Shown here in pieces: positions 21,586 through 33,455 of a stretch of 64,000 nucleotides of DNA. A model generated the notes under the pieces. That model made no database searches, was not told where the DNA came from, and was given only the letters and a program-made list of their open reading frames with translations. Where the stretch lies: assembly GCA_036346395.1 (NCBI GenBank), contig CM070613.1:23802818-23866817 (forward strand). The letters run 5' to 3'. The first letter of the stretch is position 1; each line of letters begins with the position of its first letter. This stretch comes from Hsuehochloa calcarea. Its lineage: Eukaryota; Streptophyta; Magnoliopsida; Poales; Poaceae. The translations under genes and the position numbers were made by a program.

Positions 21586-24500
21586 TGTAATATCCCAAAA
21601 ATGGATTTGTGTTTCAAGTGTAAGAAAATCAGGAAAAATTAAAACTTTTCTTGCATCTTGAAACCCCAGTCATTTTTGTAATTCTTTAAAAGGATTAGGG
21701 AAGATCAAATTCAAACCCTCATTCGACTCTAATCAAAACCTCCTTGTCTTAGATTTTGTGCCAAACCCTTAGAGATATTTCTCCGAGTTCTAGGGAGGCT
21801 TGGCAACACTCTCAATTATCTCATGATTTTTAGAAATTATTTGATAATTGTTGGAGGCAAGTCAAATTTGGTCAAACCCTATTTCCCTCTTCCGAATTTC
21901 GGGGAAAATTCGGTGTATGAAGACCTCTAAAATTTTGTGAGAAGTTCCTCCCGTCGTCAAGAAACTCAGATTAAAATTTCATAATTTTGGAGCTTGCTTG
22001 CTACCTTAAATGATTCTCCAAAATCAAGATTCAAATTCAAACCCTAACCGGTTTTCACTGCTTGGGTTTGAGTTTGACTCGCTCGAGCCACGGGCGCGGT
22101 CCACCCCACTAACGGCACCAACTCGGTCGCTCGGGCGCTAGGGTCGTGAGCCGCTGGATCGGTATCGCACGACCTTCGACCACCGAACGAAGCGGAGTCG
22201 TTGTGAACCGCCCGACCGACTCGGTAGTTGGATCTAAGATCGAACGGTCCTCGACTGGTCGAACGATGGGATCGTTTCAATCGCTCGATCTAGCCCACCG
22301 CTCGATTCCAATCCGACGACCAACGAGTCGCCCCTTCCTCCGTCCAGCGTGAGCTCTGCCATGGCGGCGCAGAGGAGAAAAGCAAAGGGCGTGCAATCCA
22401 CTCTATGTCCACCTTTAAACGGCTAGCTCGAGCGCATTAAATGCCTGTCGCTCACCCCTCGTAGAGGGCCATGACTCAACCGCCCCATCACTCTCAAGTG
22501 CTCTCATGGCGTTGTTGATCCGACCGAAAAATCCGCCGTTGCTCTCCGCCATTGCTCTATTTAAACCCCATTGCTTCGCCTTAGCTTCCTTTAGCACTTC
22601 GCAACTCCAGCCTAGCACTCACCCTCTTGCTTGAGCCGCAGTCCCTCGAACTCTCTTCGACCGACATTGTTGAGTGTGGAGCTTGGTGGAGGCGGTGCAA
22701 TGAGGTTTTCTTCTTCAAGTCTTCGCCCTCTGCTCCCCTTTACTATTTGGAGCTTAACTCTCACGTGGTTTGGTTCTCTGTGCCTGTGTCGCTGTGGCCT
22801 AGCGAGAACCTTACCACCGCCGTCGGATACTGTCACGGGAGCACTCCGTGGGTCTCTCGGTCGTTCTTCACCCTGTACTTTCGCATTGCCCTATAGGAAA
22901 GTAAGTGTGTTTTCGTTGTCCTTTGGCATTGCCTGCTCGGGCGAAGTTTCGAGCCATACCTCTCGATCGCACTCAGGTGGTCGCATCATTGGGCCTGAGA
23001 AGCCGCCGAATCGCAAAGAGTGCGGGAGGCGCCTCGTGGTCGGACTTCGACCTATCGGTATGGCTTGGTCATTTCGACCAGATGCAGTGTTATGTTGGGT
23101 AAATGTGAAGTCTCGTAGTCCCCAGGAGTACCCTTATGCTTATAAGGGAGAGGCCTACCGAGTGATTGTAAGTTCTCCTACAATCACCCCCATAGTCGTA
23201 AATCTCACTACGGCTATGGTGTGGTCATACGTTCTTCTACGATTTGTATCTAGTCGTAAGACTTGCTACGATTACGTCGTGGTCGTAAGTGCTTCTACCA
23301 CTAGTACCTAGTCGTAAGTCTGTCTACGACTAGTACCCCGTAGATATCTGGTCGTAAATCCTTCCACGACCACTATCTGGTCGTAAATCCTTCTACGACT
23401 ATGGTCCAGTCGTAGGTTCTGCTACGACCACTACCTGGTCGTAAGACCTTCTTTCGGTCGTAGTTTTGGCATTGAGAATCCAAATCAATTGGTTCTTGTT
23501 GCTAAATTCTTTATAAATCAGTACCTTGCTTCAGTAAGGTTTTCAGAATTTTTGGAAAAGTTTGCGGTTGAGTCCTTGCATTTTATTCGTTCTTATCGAT
23601 TGCTTTTCGCTTTCTCGTTAGGACCCGAAGAGCACATCGACAATATTGTTGATCCCCAGCAACATCTTGACCCTCGGCAAGCAGGCAAGCAGTTTGATCA
23701 TATTAATCCTAATATTTTTCAAGTCTACTATATTGCTTTCAACTCGTATGTATGCATTGCTATTTTGTTGTCAAATTATGGTTAGTGTCCTATAGTTGCA
23801 TAATCTTTAGAACTTGTTTGTCCTCTACTACCATGAGCTTAGGTTATTTGCTGTGGTCAGAGTCCGATGGAGGGACTCGGATCACTTAGTAGCTTCCGAT
23901 TGGGAAATGCTTAGCCATGCTTAGTTCGGTAGCTTTGGGCGATCATCGACTTAGTCGATGGTCTTGATCACACAAAAATTATTATTCTTCCATTATGTCC
24001 AGCACTTTGTGCTTTGTTAATCTTGCAAATCAAAAACTGAAAATGAAAACTGATTTGGACTTGGGCATAATGGTATGTTGGTGTGGTGTTTTTGGGTGTG
24101 ATCGGAATGGTGCCCAAGTCATCAAGGACCGAACATCTTGTTACACTAAACCAAGCATTATTGCGTACTAACCACATGAGGGATATATGAGACCCCTCTT
24201 GACTTAGTACTTTGGCGTGTGTTATCTCCGAGTCGCAGGAGGAAAAGTTTTGTGTGTGTGTTGTGTGAAACAGGCTTTGTGTTCTTGTGTTTGTGTGGGT
24301 GTGCGGTGGTGGGGATTGCCGGGAAGGTTCTCCACCTCGAGGGGCGTCGCAGTTGTCCAAGGCTTTACCCGTGACGGGTAGTTGTCCGAAGCTGGGCCAC
24401 GACCCCGACACAACGTATGGGCCTCTATCCATACGGGCGACTCGAAGTTAATACATAATATTGGAAACGCCTCAGAGGACTTAGCCGTGCTAAGCATACC

Positions 24501-25390
24501 AAAGGTAGTGTGCTTAATCATGTGGCAAAAAGGCGGTCTCGCATGTGGGTAAGTTGGTACACCCTGCAGGGATAAAACTATTCGAATAGCCTCGTCCTAG
24601 GTTATGGACACGCTTGAGGAGGTCTTCCAAGAGTTAGACTACAACCTTTGTTTTCAAAATTAAAACTTGACATGGTTGGTATGAATGGGTAATTCATACT
24701 ATTGTTGTGGTGACTATTGGGTTAGTCACTTCCAGTTGTTGTTGTCTTCTATCTCATCGCTATTATTATTGTTCTTTCGGTTATTTGAACATTAAAAACT
24801 GATTTGTTAAATTACTTTCAATCTATTACATTATTGCAAATGGCAACTTGCTTTATGCTAAAATGAAACATACAAATTTCCACTTGATGAGCTTGCATGT
24901 AGTATATGTACAGTTTGTTACTCCACATGTAAGTCTTATGAGTACATTCAAAGTACTCACCGGCTTTTGCCTACGCTTTTGTTTGTAGGAAGAAGGTGAG
25001 CCCCAAGGGCCTCACTTTTGTGAGATGTGCTTCGGTTTGGCGACTAGCTTGGCGGTCCCTCGGTTGCCTTGTGGGTTATAGGCACACTGGCGGCTCTTTT
25101 GTTTATAGCCATCTTATGGCACTTTTGCTTCCATTGTTAAATTTCCTTATGTATATGTCTTTGGCCTATGGCCTTTCTTTTGTAATAACTATCTTCTATT
25201 TATGTTATCTTCGGATTGTTGTTTTTGCTTTGGTTCTATGTGGATGAATGGAATTGATGCATGAACTTTGTAAAGAGGTGTGTATATCGCATTTCGGGAA
25301 GTATACATGTCTCGAGTCTCGGATTATCCGCTTTGTGATGCTAGGACCGAATGGATGGTTACATTACAAGTCGGATAAACCGGTCTCACA
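21586..25390. mobile_element. Nested solo LTR, 3.8 kb, inserted in copia B
   Basis: It begins TGTAATATCCC, ends GGTCTCACA, and is flanked by AGTAC on both sides (21581-21585 and 25391-25395). No gag or pol domain is found inside, so it is best read as a solo LTR left by recombination between the two LTRs of a longer element. Blocks such as ACACCCTGCAGGGATAAAAC and TCGAATAGCC (about 24560-24595) and GGCTTTTGCCTACGCTTTTG (24962-24981) resemble long LTRs of Del/Tekay-type gypsy elements of grasses; that lineage call is from memory of the family. One internal stretch (23093-23470) is shared with the LTR of element C. Confidence 0.85.
23093..23470 (+). repeat. Module shared with the LTR of element C, with GTCGTA...TACGAC units
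   Basis: GTAGTCCCCAGGAGTACCC, then a block of AAGGGAGAGGCCTACC.AGTG, then CCTACAATCACCCCCATAG and a series of GTCGTAA...CTACGAC units. The same blocks, in the same order but complementary, lie at about 37010-37450. The two LTRs are otherwise unrelated. Confidence 0.85.
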
Positions 25391-25395
25391 AGTAC

Positions 25396-26560
25396 GCCGA
25401 GGGCAAGCAATCTCCTCGCCATGGCATGCCGCCACTCAGATGAGTAACAAGATCCCGGTAGGAGGTAGGCTCACAAGTAGGCTGCGCCAAAGAAAGGCAA
25501 AACGGCAGGGGCCAATCGACCGGGCGATCGCGAGAGCGTGAGCGAGGAGAAGACGGCCCATCTGGGGAAGATGAAGCATCGTAAGAAGATGAAACATCGA
25601 GAAGTGGGCTCATCCGAAGATCCTCAATACGAGGTCGACGAGTGTAGACGAGTGTAGTGGGGAGCTTGAGGAGCCGCAGAGACGAAACAGTGGCGATAAT
25701 GGCGGAGAAGCCACAGGAGAAATATGTGGAGACGAGATAGGTGTATCCGAAAGGTCAAAAGACGAGAGACTCCACGAGAGGAAGTCGAAGGAGAGACAGA
25801 CGTGGGTAGAAGGGACGAGACTCGCCGAAAGTCACATCCCGAGAAATCCGCATCCGTCGACCAACAGATCCCAAAGACCGATAGCCCTTGTGCTCGCAGA
25901 TTGCACTCTGTAAAGACACACTCAATGGATCGAGCAATCGGCTTGGTGCGTTCTCGAGGGCGAGGAGAACGTAGCAAACGCAACCAAATGCATTTGGCGC
26001 GAGTAGTCGAAGGAGACCACAGAGACGCCAATAGGATTGCGCTCAAGAGCGTGTAAGAAGGCCGGATGTTGACGAGATAGGTGGTAGTGGACACACCTGC
26101 GCCAAAAGTGAGGTGGAATAGAAGCGGCAATCATCGCGCACGCCGACTCAAGGAGGTGACGATGCTTGCGCCAAGAACACCATTCGAGCATGAGCACCAG
26201 GACAAGAGAATCGAAGCGAGAGTGCCTCGCCAAAGAAGGAAATCAAGCAGTGATGAGAGAGGTACTCGCCCAACAGAGTCACCACGAAAAACACGAATAG
26301 GAGTGGAGAACTCGTGAAGTAACCATAGTGGAAAATCTGCTTATAGATGGATAAGACCTCACTACGAGAAGACATGAAATATATCCAAGTGTGGCGAGAG
26401 AAATCATCTATAAATATGATATAGTATCGATGACCCCTTTCGAAACGAAGGAGCCGACCCCAAACATCTGAATGAACAAGATCAAATGGACGTTGAGACA
26501 CCGACTCACTATGAGGATAAGGAAGTCAAGTCGTTTGCCTAACTTACACCCGACAATGTA
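25396..26560 (-). pseudogene. Copia integrase region
   Basis: The minus strand shows FDLVHSDVWG and RYYIIFIDDFSRHTWIYFM (about 26375-26490), the start of the copia integrase core with its first catalytic Asp. Further broken segments continue to 25400. Integrase joins the element DNA to the chromosome. Several frame changes follow the core start, so no complete domain survives. The upstream neighbour is the gag/protease region and the downstream neighbour is the nested solo LTR. Confidence 0.8.
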
Positions 26561-28195
26561 GAGACACGCCTCCCGAGATGCACCCTAGAAGACCACGACG
26601 AACTAAAGACGATGCATTTAGAGCCACAGATGGCCAAGACGGTGATGTCATTGTTGGAAAGAGCCGTAGACGGAGTGGTAGAGGCGGAGAGACCGGCGCG
26701 ACGGTGGCGGAAGGAAGGTGAAGCGCCAAGCTCCCGAGACGCCGCGAGTAAGGCGCCGAGGGCCGTAACCAACCAAAGCTCCGTGTGGCGGTCCCGAACA
26801 CAACAAGAGTCGAGTCGAGAATGATCCGATAACCAAGGTCAAGAATCAGCCCAACAGAAGAAGTCGCATGGTTAGGCGAGGAACATGAGCAATGAAGGAA
26901 CATGAAAAGATGAGTTGCTAAGAGGTCCTCGACTGCAGACAGAAAGAGAGGTACCATCGCAGAAGAACACCGATGTGGGAATCAAGAGGTGTAACAAAAG
27001 ATAGAGTGGAAGAATCTAAGTCATGTGGAAGGATGCTCCGTAATCAAGGATCCACGGGAGGTACCTGCTCTGTAGGAGGTGGTTTCTCGTTCAAGAGTCG
27101 GTCGCAGAACTCGCAGAACTCCGCCGAGGAAGAACTGAAGCGGCAAGCGCCATCAAGTCCGCTATCTCCCGCCGGAGAGAAAATGCGAAGTAGTCGATGC
27201 GCACGTCGCTGTAGAAGTACCGGTGCGGTGCTAGGAGAAGAACGGCGTGAAATATGTCGCTTGCTTGTAGCACCGAGACTCAATGTGGCCGATCTTGTCG
27301 CAGAGAGGAGCGGCGAGGACGACCACCGCCAGATGGAGGGCGCCACCAACACCATGGGGCACTACCGGAGGAGGCAGCAGATCAAGCGTGAAGTAGTCAA
27401 TGTAGCGTGTGTACGGCGACGAGCACGAGGGGAGTGGCATCGACCGGCACCACTGCACGAGTCTCCTCCAGACGATCTCTGTAAGGGCCTCGGAAAGAGT
27501 GACACGAGGGTGGCGCAAGTAGTCGGGCACGCCGCTCAACTCGGGATGAAGGCGAGTAAGGAACTCAGAGACACGCGGTGAAACCTGTGTCAAGACGATG
27601 ACACCAAGCAAAGATGAACAGAACGACAGCAACCAAGAAGCGAAGAGAGTCCATTGGCGCTGCATCGCGAACTCTAAGCGTAGAAAGCGCCAACAATAGC
27701 ATCACCCGCCAAGAGAGTGCTCTGGCGAACCATCGATGTAGAGGGCATCTCCAGAGGGTTCGTGAAGGCTGTCGAAGATGAGTCCACATCCGACACCAAG
27801 AAAATCTCACAATCTCGAAGAGAACCGAGGTCGACATCGGCGATGAAGACAAAGAAGCACTCGAAAGGCCGTTGTCGCACCACCGAGTGTAGGTAGTCAA
27901 GCGATCCATGTAGGAGTCCGAGCCTCTTGGTAGGCAGAGGCGCCTTCTCATCGCGAAGGCCAAGGCCTCAATAGCGGCCTTTATCACCGCTTCGGGAAGC
28001 GAACAGCGAGGCTCCATCGGAGGAGTAGGGCATGGCGGACAGGTGACATCGCTAGAGAGAACGCCCCAGAGACGAAGACCACGATATGGATGCGCATGTG
28101 AGACACGGTCGGTGTAGTTAACACCGTCAAGATCACCGGCAACGAGGAGAGAAACGGTGCCCATTGGTAGGCGGCACCGACGGCGCGGCGACAAG
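26561..28195 (-). pseudogene. Copia gag and protease region
   Basis: Near 28080-28170 the minus strand encodes LVAGDLDGVNY followed by RGLRLWGVLSSDVTCPP, the start of a copia gag of the type that binds and packages element RNA. A zinc-knuckle remnant (CDKIGHIESRCYK, about 27265-27305) follows downstream; its first Cys is missing from this frame. Segments from about 27100 to 26561 should include the protease, but no clear DTGA-type active site was read. There are multiple frameshifts throughout. Confidence 0.7.
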
Positions 28196-28906
28196 ACAAC
28201 GATGTCTAACAGCGGCGCCGACTCGCGCGCGGTTAGAACAACGCTTTTTTTCTCGGCCGGCTTACCTTAAAACTAGCTGAACCGACCGAAAGACAAAGGG
28301 CTTTGTCTTTCGCCCAAAAGCCAAGAGCACCGGAACTAGGGTTCCCGCCATCAAGGCTTGGCGGGCGGCGGCGACCGATTTAGGGCGGTGCTTAGGGACA
28401 AGACCGGCGAGGGTGGCGGTCGGTGGCAAGACCGGCTAGAGCGCGAACCGGCGCGGGCGAAGGCTCCGCGACGATGAGGCGGCTCGGCGGTCCAGATCTC
28501 CCGTCGGGGCTTCGAGTGGCGGCGGCAGCTGTCCCCGAGCGGTGACGGCAAGGCGGCGGTTCTCGAGGATGATGAGGCGGCGGCTCGGGTGGTCCAGATC
28601 TCCCGCAATCGGGTCTCCGAAGCGGGCGGCGGCGGTCCCCGAGAACGAGGAGCCCGGCAGCCTCCGAGCTCGAGACGAGCACGGCGGCGAGGGCGTCGAG
28701 CGGTGGTGCGGGCCGGACGCGGATGTGAGCGACCGAAGCGGCTCGGGCGAGGAAGAGGAAGACCGGGTCGACGACGGTGCCCCCTCCTTCTTGGAGCTCT
28801 CATGGACTAAGGACACGATCTCCTGGAGGCGGCGGTGGTTGCGCAAGGCGAGGAAGCCGAAGGCCGACGGAGCGGCAGCGGAGTTGCACGAGGAGGTAAC
28901 CATAAT
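28196..28906. other. GC-rich leader of copia B with internal repeat
   Basis: Between the primer-binding site and gag lie about 700 bp of very GC-rich DNA, longer than a usual copia leader. A block with GGTCCAGATCTCCCG recurs at about 28490 and 28590. It has long overlapping frames on both strands but no recognised domain. Confidence 0.5.
28287..28312. repeat. Perfect hairpin, 12-bp arms
   Basis: CGAAAGACAAAG and its complement CTTTGTCTTTCG are separated by two bases. It lies in the leader of copia B. Confidence 0.85.
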
Positions 28907-28918
28907 GCTCTGATACCA
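28907..28918 (-). other. Primer-binding site of copia B (initiator Met tRNA type)
   Basis: The minus strand reads TGGTATCAGAGC immediately after the LTR, the standard complement of the 3' end of plant initiator methionine tRNA used by copia elements. Confidence 0.93.
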
Positions 28919-29031
28919 TGTTGGAATATGCGACTTGTATTATCAGGGGCCAATTGGCCAGTATATATACACAATACATGTTACAGATAAGAAAACCAAA
29001 TCAAATCATATCTCTAACTATATCTCTAACA
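28919..29031 (-). repeat. 5' LTR of copia element B
   Basis: 113 bp, same ends as the left LTR, two substitutions between them. Followed by GATCG. Confidence 0.93.
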
Positions 29032-29036
29032 GATCG

Positions 29037-30085
29037 GTCGATATGTTATTGTGTTGATCGTTGCATGTGCCATTGCAAAATTAATCGTACGTGAGTTAAG
29101 TTATGCAGTCTGAAAGGAATGTGCATGCACGATGGGCATCGATCTTTTCTATTTGGTTAACTTCTCTCGGTGTAGTTAAGTTCAGAGGCGAATCCTCCAC
29201 CGGGGCTTTCTTATGCTCAAACCTACCCTACGCTGGCGCCGTAGCCTACGCTCGGCTTGGGTAAGCCTCGATTTTGTAACTTGAGTAGAGTAAGTGACGT
29301 GGGTATCAACCTTCTGGGTACAATCGTTAGTCCACGTTATGGTACAACGAAGATCCTCACGTTATTTTGGTTCTAAGTTAAGCAAAAGTTCCAGTGGAGC
29401 ACGTTCTGGAATCCAATTCGACCTTCGGAGACAACACCGACTTTAAACGTGCATAGAATTCGCATATGGACTCCGTTTCAGGTGTTTGAGGACATGATAG
29501 AAATATTATCTCGTCCTCTTTCCAACGGATCTTGCCCCGCCTCCAAATTCATTTTGTGCACACCGCAATCGCCAAAACAATTCATGGTTGTTTCTGAATC
29601 CGAGTCTAAAGGTGCTGCGCCACCTCCACTTGGGCCCAAAGGCCTTGTAGCTCCTAGAGGCGTGCGCCCCCCGTGGCCGTCCTCATATATATTCATGTGG
29701 GCGGCACTTTAGGGTTTGGATTTTGTTTAGTTAAAAGTTAGCTACATTGCAACTTCGTGTATTGACTTGTGTCGATTAGACCAACCATAATACCGCTTCG
29801 GAATTCCACCTTACCGAGTATTTCAATCCTATTTGCAATTTTATATTACTTATTATTTTGTTCTTGCTTCTTCTTCGATTGCATGCAAGAATAGACCTTC
29901 GTGGCCAGGTCGATCGTGCTTCTAGCAAGGTCGATAACAATAACGGAGTTGGTTCAGCGATTATCGGGTATATTGATCGTGTACGATTGATAGCCGAATC
30001 GTGAGAGTAATCTCCACCAAATTAATTTATTCTTCTCATCGAAAGATCGAAACACCTATTATCGTATCAGTAAGTCTCCGTACAC
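29037..30085. repeat. Dispersed LTR-like repeat, copy 1
   Basis: The segment around TGTGTCGATTAGACCAACC (about 29769), then TTGTTCTTGCTTCTTC, GGTTCAGCGATTATCGGG and TCATCGAAAGATCGAAAC (about 30040), has a diverged second copy split by element C at 36390-36481 and 49992-50250. The upstream part carries GC-rich frames without a known domain. Its own ends were not fixed. Confidence 0.5.
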
Positions 30086-31732
30086 AGTTTCAATAGATTC
30101 TATATATCGCCGAGCATGGGCTTCTCTGAGTGGAACAGAGGGCGCATGCATGGTCGTTGGTGTCATGAACGAACGGTATGGATGCCCATCATATATGCAG
30201 TGTGAGTTCATCCGTTCACGTTCTGATTTACGTTGCATTCGTATATGATAATCCCTTTTTAAAAAATCTTTTGAGATTGTGCATCCGAAGAAATCTTACA
30301 ACCTGTCAGGGTTTTGTACAAGATTTCATGACCTGTATGTATTTTTCTGAAACCGGAAGGGACTAAACTGCAAAGCTGCAGTGCCATGCTGGGCTATCCG
30401 GCTGATCAATGCATGGGCCTAGACTTCGGACTGGAATTCCGCGATCCGGCCTTTTATATTTTCTTTGAATTCAATCTGATTTCCCAAATATTTGTTTATG
30501 TCGTTTTAACTTGCTGAAACCACCGATTATTGCCTTTTATATTTGTCTATTGTTCCTTACCGCAGTTAAATTTGCTTTTGGTCCACAATAAGTTTGCTCA
30601 AGGCAGGTGCGAGCAGTTACAACAAACTTTTTTAAACATCTTCATTTTATTTGTGTGTAATTTGATGTTTGACTTCAATAAAACATAGAAGTTTTTTCTA
30701 ATTACAATCTATATTTATTGCAAGGCAACTCACAATCGAGTTGGTCGTGGCCTTAAGCTAGTGCCAGCATGGTGGCTATTACAATTTGGCTCGTATTTGT
30801 CCTATATTCATACTCGGAAGTATTTGTATCCACATCCGAATCGAGACAAAAAAATAAAGTGGCATAGGAAAACTCATATCTGTGTTCAATTACTTTGCAC
30901 GCTAAATCCTTGCTTCTACCCTTAAAAAACAAAGATAAATTCAGCTTTTATAGAAAGCGAATATAGAGAATTACAGGAGTCTACTACACAAAAGATACAC
31001 AAAAGATTAGGAAAACCTATCAACACCTAAAGCACAGGGTCTAAAGGATCAACACAAACATAATCCTGAAACACAAACCACCCCAACTAGACCAAGGATA
31101 ATAGAATTACAGAAACTAATACCAAAAGCACAATAGGTTTAACCAAAGTTTCGAAATTCCCTCAGCCAGTCTTCTGCCGAGACCAACATCCCTTCCAACT
31201 TTAATTGATTACCTTTTTGGTGAGGATACGTCAACATTGCAAACATAACACAAATTGGAATACACGACCACTTAGCACAGTTACACAATATAAATTACTG
31301 GTCAAAGGATCACCAATTCTGAGATAGTCGTCATGGTGCTGACGTGGAACAAACATAGAAGAAGATAAACAAGAGCACAAGATGTAGTCCCAGACAATCT
31401 TCCCTCTCTTTATTGATATTTGCGCTTAGACTTGTTGTGTACAGTTAGTAGCCCATACCTCTCCTTATGTAGGCTGGAGTTCCCTCTCTCAATAGAATAC
31501 GTAATACGAGACTAAACTATGCTAATGAGTTTAATAACCCTGTTACTCTGATAGACCGATTTAGGTAACACTAATTTTCCCTCAACATTACTCTTAGATG
31601 ACCGTACATCCACATAGGCTAATAAGAGCATACAGTTAAACATAGGCTAATAAAACTATCTACAGTGAATCAAGCTACACACAAGTCCTTGTACAGGGAA
31701 GCAAAGCTAAGGGTGCCAGAGCTGCGCCAACA
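30086..31732. other. Intergenic, no gene seen
   Basis: AT-rich DNA with no recognisable domain or terminus. No consistent coding frame was found. Confidence 0.5.
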
Positions 31733-32040
31733 CACTACCACAAAAAAGGCTAATACTAGACGGTTCATCACAGACGGTTGACCAAAAATGTTTGTATTAA
31801 ATACAATCACAGACGATTTTGATTTAGCGACCGTCTGTGTTACTGGCAGTACTAAAAACCGTATATGAAGAGGTAATATCTCCACAGACGGTTCTGAACA
31901 AGAAACGTCTGTGATATTTCAGAACCGTCTGTGAAGTATCATAGACGGTTTTCAGCATGAACTGTTTGTAATTTCCCGTCCTAATCACAGATGGTGTGTA
32001 TTAAAAATCGTCTGTGATAAGTATCTCTGTAATTTTACCA
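31733..32040 (+). mobile_element. CACTA-type terminus with subterminal repeats
   Basis: The terminus CACTACCACAAAAAAGGCTA is followed by about nine copies of a subterminal motif, CACAGACGGTT or its complement AACCGTCTGTG. This arrangement is typical of CACTA (En/Spm) transposon ends, where the subterminal motifs bind transposase. The terminus matches that at 51219 in most positions. No transposase gene was found nearby. Confidence 0.7.
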
Positions 32041-32130
32041 TGACTTGAAAAAAATCTCTAACTCCTTTATTTTACCATAACTTGAAAAAAAATGGCTAAT
32101 TATGTGATTTTACCATGACTTGAAATATTT
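32041..32130. repeat. Short repeat TTTTACCAT.ACTTGAAA, three copies
   Basis: TTTTACCATGACTTGAAA recurs about every 40 bases between the CACTA end and the foldback element. Confidence 0.6.
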
Positions 32131-32135
32131 TACGT

Positions 32136-32525
32136 CGAACTTTTTTTATGATTTAATCCATTTCTTAAAAAAATAATTAAATATAACATCTCACTAACTT
32201 TATTTTCAATTCTAACCTCTTTGATCACGTCACAACGCGCGGCGTGAGAAAAACACTCTGTCACGCTATGTACCACGGCGTGACCAAAGTTGCCATAATA
32301 GCTAGCACGCGTCCGTTTTTTTGACTAAATCCTGTCATACCAAGAGGGGCAGGGGCAGCGTGATAGCACTCGTTTGCCACGCCGAGATTTATGACGTGAC
32401 AACATGCTTTTACCACGGTACACGTTGTGACGTAGCCAAAGGGTCAGAATTAAAATTAAAGTTAGAGAGATGTTATCTTTAAACTATTTTTTAAAATAGA
32501 TTAAATCAAAAAAAAGTTTAAGATT
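32136..32525. mobile_element. Foldback MITE with long inverted repeats
   Basis: The left arm (about 32136-32275) contains TTTTTTTATGATTTAATC and TAACATCTCACTAACTTTAT and CACGTCACAACG. The right arm (about 32395-32525) carries the complements in mirrored order. Arms of about 120 bp flank a loop of about 120 bp. It has no coding capacity. Confidence 0.75.
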
Positions 32526-33110
32526 ATCGTTCCTATAGGGGTTGGCACTGTAGAGCTGTTTGGAACACAGGAATCAGCCGTAAGAGAAGTGCTGCTCTGA
32601 GCCGTTTTTTTGGACTTTGAGCACAAATGTCGGCCGAGTCGGCGAGTCCAACCATCATGTTTGTCTATGTTTATAGCTGACGCGCAACACTCGTCGAAAT
32701 GTACAGCCGTTATTTTAAACGCCATTGTGCACAAGATGCCTCAATTCCATAGTTGTCTGACCACTTTTGGGCTAGTAAACTCCCATGGTCTGAATTCACT
32801 TTTAAGGATTTCCGACCCTTGGATAAAAGTCCTTGCCACAGGTGGCGTGATATCAACCATCAACAGCATTATTCTGACAAGAGATAAGAGTTGCCATCTC
32901 AACGATGCTGTTTTTTATATTGCAATACTCAGTGCTGGCATTATATGGGCCATTGGAGGTTCAGTCGAACTCTCAGTAGTGCCTTTTGGTTTGCTTTCCA
33001 GCGCCAGCCAATGGTATAGTGCCTTCTGTCCGTAATAGTTCAATTTAAATAAGAAGTAGCAATGACAGATAACATACTTCAGCTTTGTTTTTCTCTTCTT
33101 ATTGTTGGGC
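32526..33110. other. Unassigned, no supported gene
   Basis: A 141-codon open frame (32610-33035, plus) includes a hydrophobic stretch near its end but matches no family I recognise. It lies among repeats, so it is not called as a gene. Confidence 0.4.
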
Positions 33111-33114
33111 TTAG

Positions 33115-33455
33115 ATGGACAAAGGATGCATTTGAATGTACGCTTAAATGGACAAAGAGTGCATTTGAACGGATGCTTAAAGACTAAAATAAGCGAATGG
33201 AAGTTATTTGAATGGGTAAGCATCCTACTGGTTTATAATGTAAGTTATTTGAACAAATAAGTGCGAGAACTTTGATCAGGATGCTTAAATGGACAAAGAG
33301 TGCATTTGAATGTATGCTTAAATGGACAAAGAATGCATTTGAATGGATGCTTAAAGACTAAGATAAGCGAATGGAGGCCTAGGCGGGGTAAGCATCCTAC
33401 TGGTTTATAATGTAAGCCATTTGAACAAATAAGTGTGGGAAGCTTTGATCGGCAA
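33115..33455. repeat. Tandem duplication, 174-bp period, two copies
   Basis: ATGGACAAAGAGTGCATTTG through AAGCATCCTACTGGTTTATA is present twice, starting at 33115 and 33289. Each copy also has an internal half-repeat of about 36 bp. Confidence 0.85.

Larger units (their letters stand above)
20041..29031 (-). mobile_element. Retrotransposon B: Ty1/copia element with 113-bp LTRs
   Basis: Matching LTRs at 20041-20153 and 28919-29031 begin TGTTGGAATATGCG and end CTCTAACA. They are flanked by the perfect five-base duplication GATCG (20036-20040 and 29032-29036). On the minus strand the order is LTR, primer-binding site, gag, integrase, reverse transcriptase and RNase H, polypurine tract, LTR, which is the copia order. 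A 3.8-kb solo LTR sits inside, between integrase and reverse transcriptase; without it and its duplicated target the element is about 5.2 kb, normal for copia. The coding parts carry many frameshifts. Confidence 0.92.

Noticed and set aside
22631..23311. 226-codon plus-strand open frame
   Set aside because: It lies within the solo LTR, has no domain and runs into the hairpin module. GC-rich LTRs often contain such chance frames.
26973..27581. 202-codon plus-strand open frame
   Set aside because: It is the complement of copia gag on the minus strand; a frame shadow.
28351..28913. Arg/Pro-rich open frames on both strands
   Set aside because: Overlapping GC-driven frames in the copia leader; no recognisable domain in any.
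32610..33035. 141-codon open frame with a hydrophobic segment
   Set aside because: No family recognised, it sits between a MITE and a tandem duplication, and no splice or promoter signal supports it.
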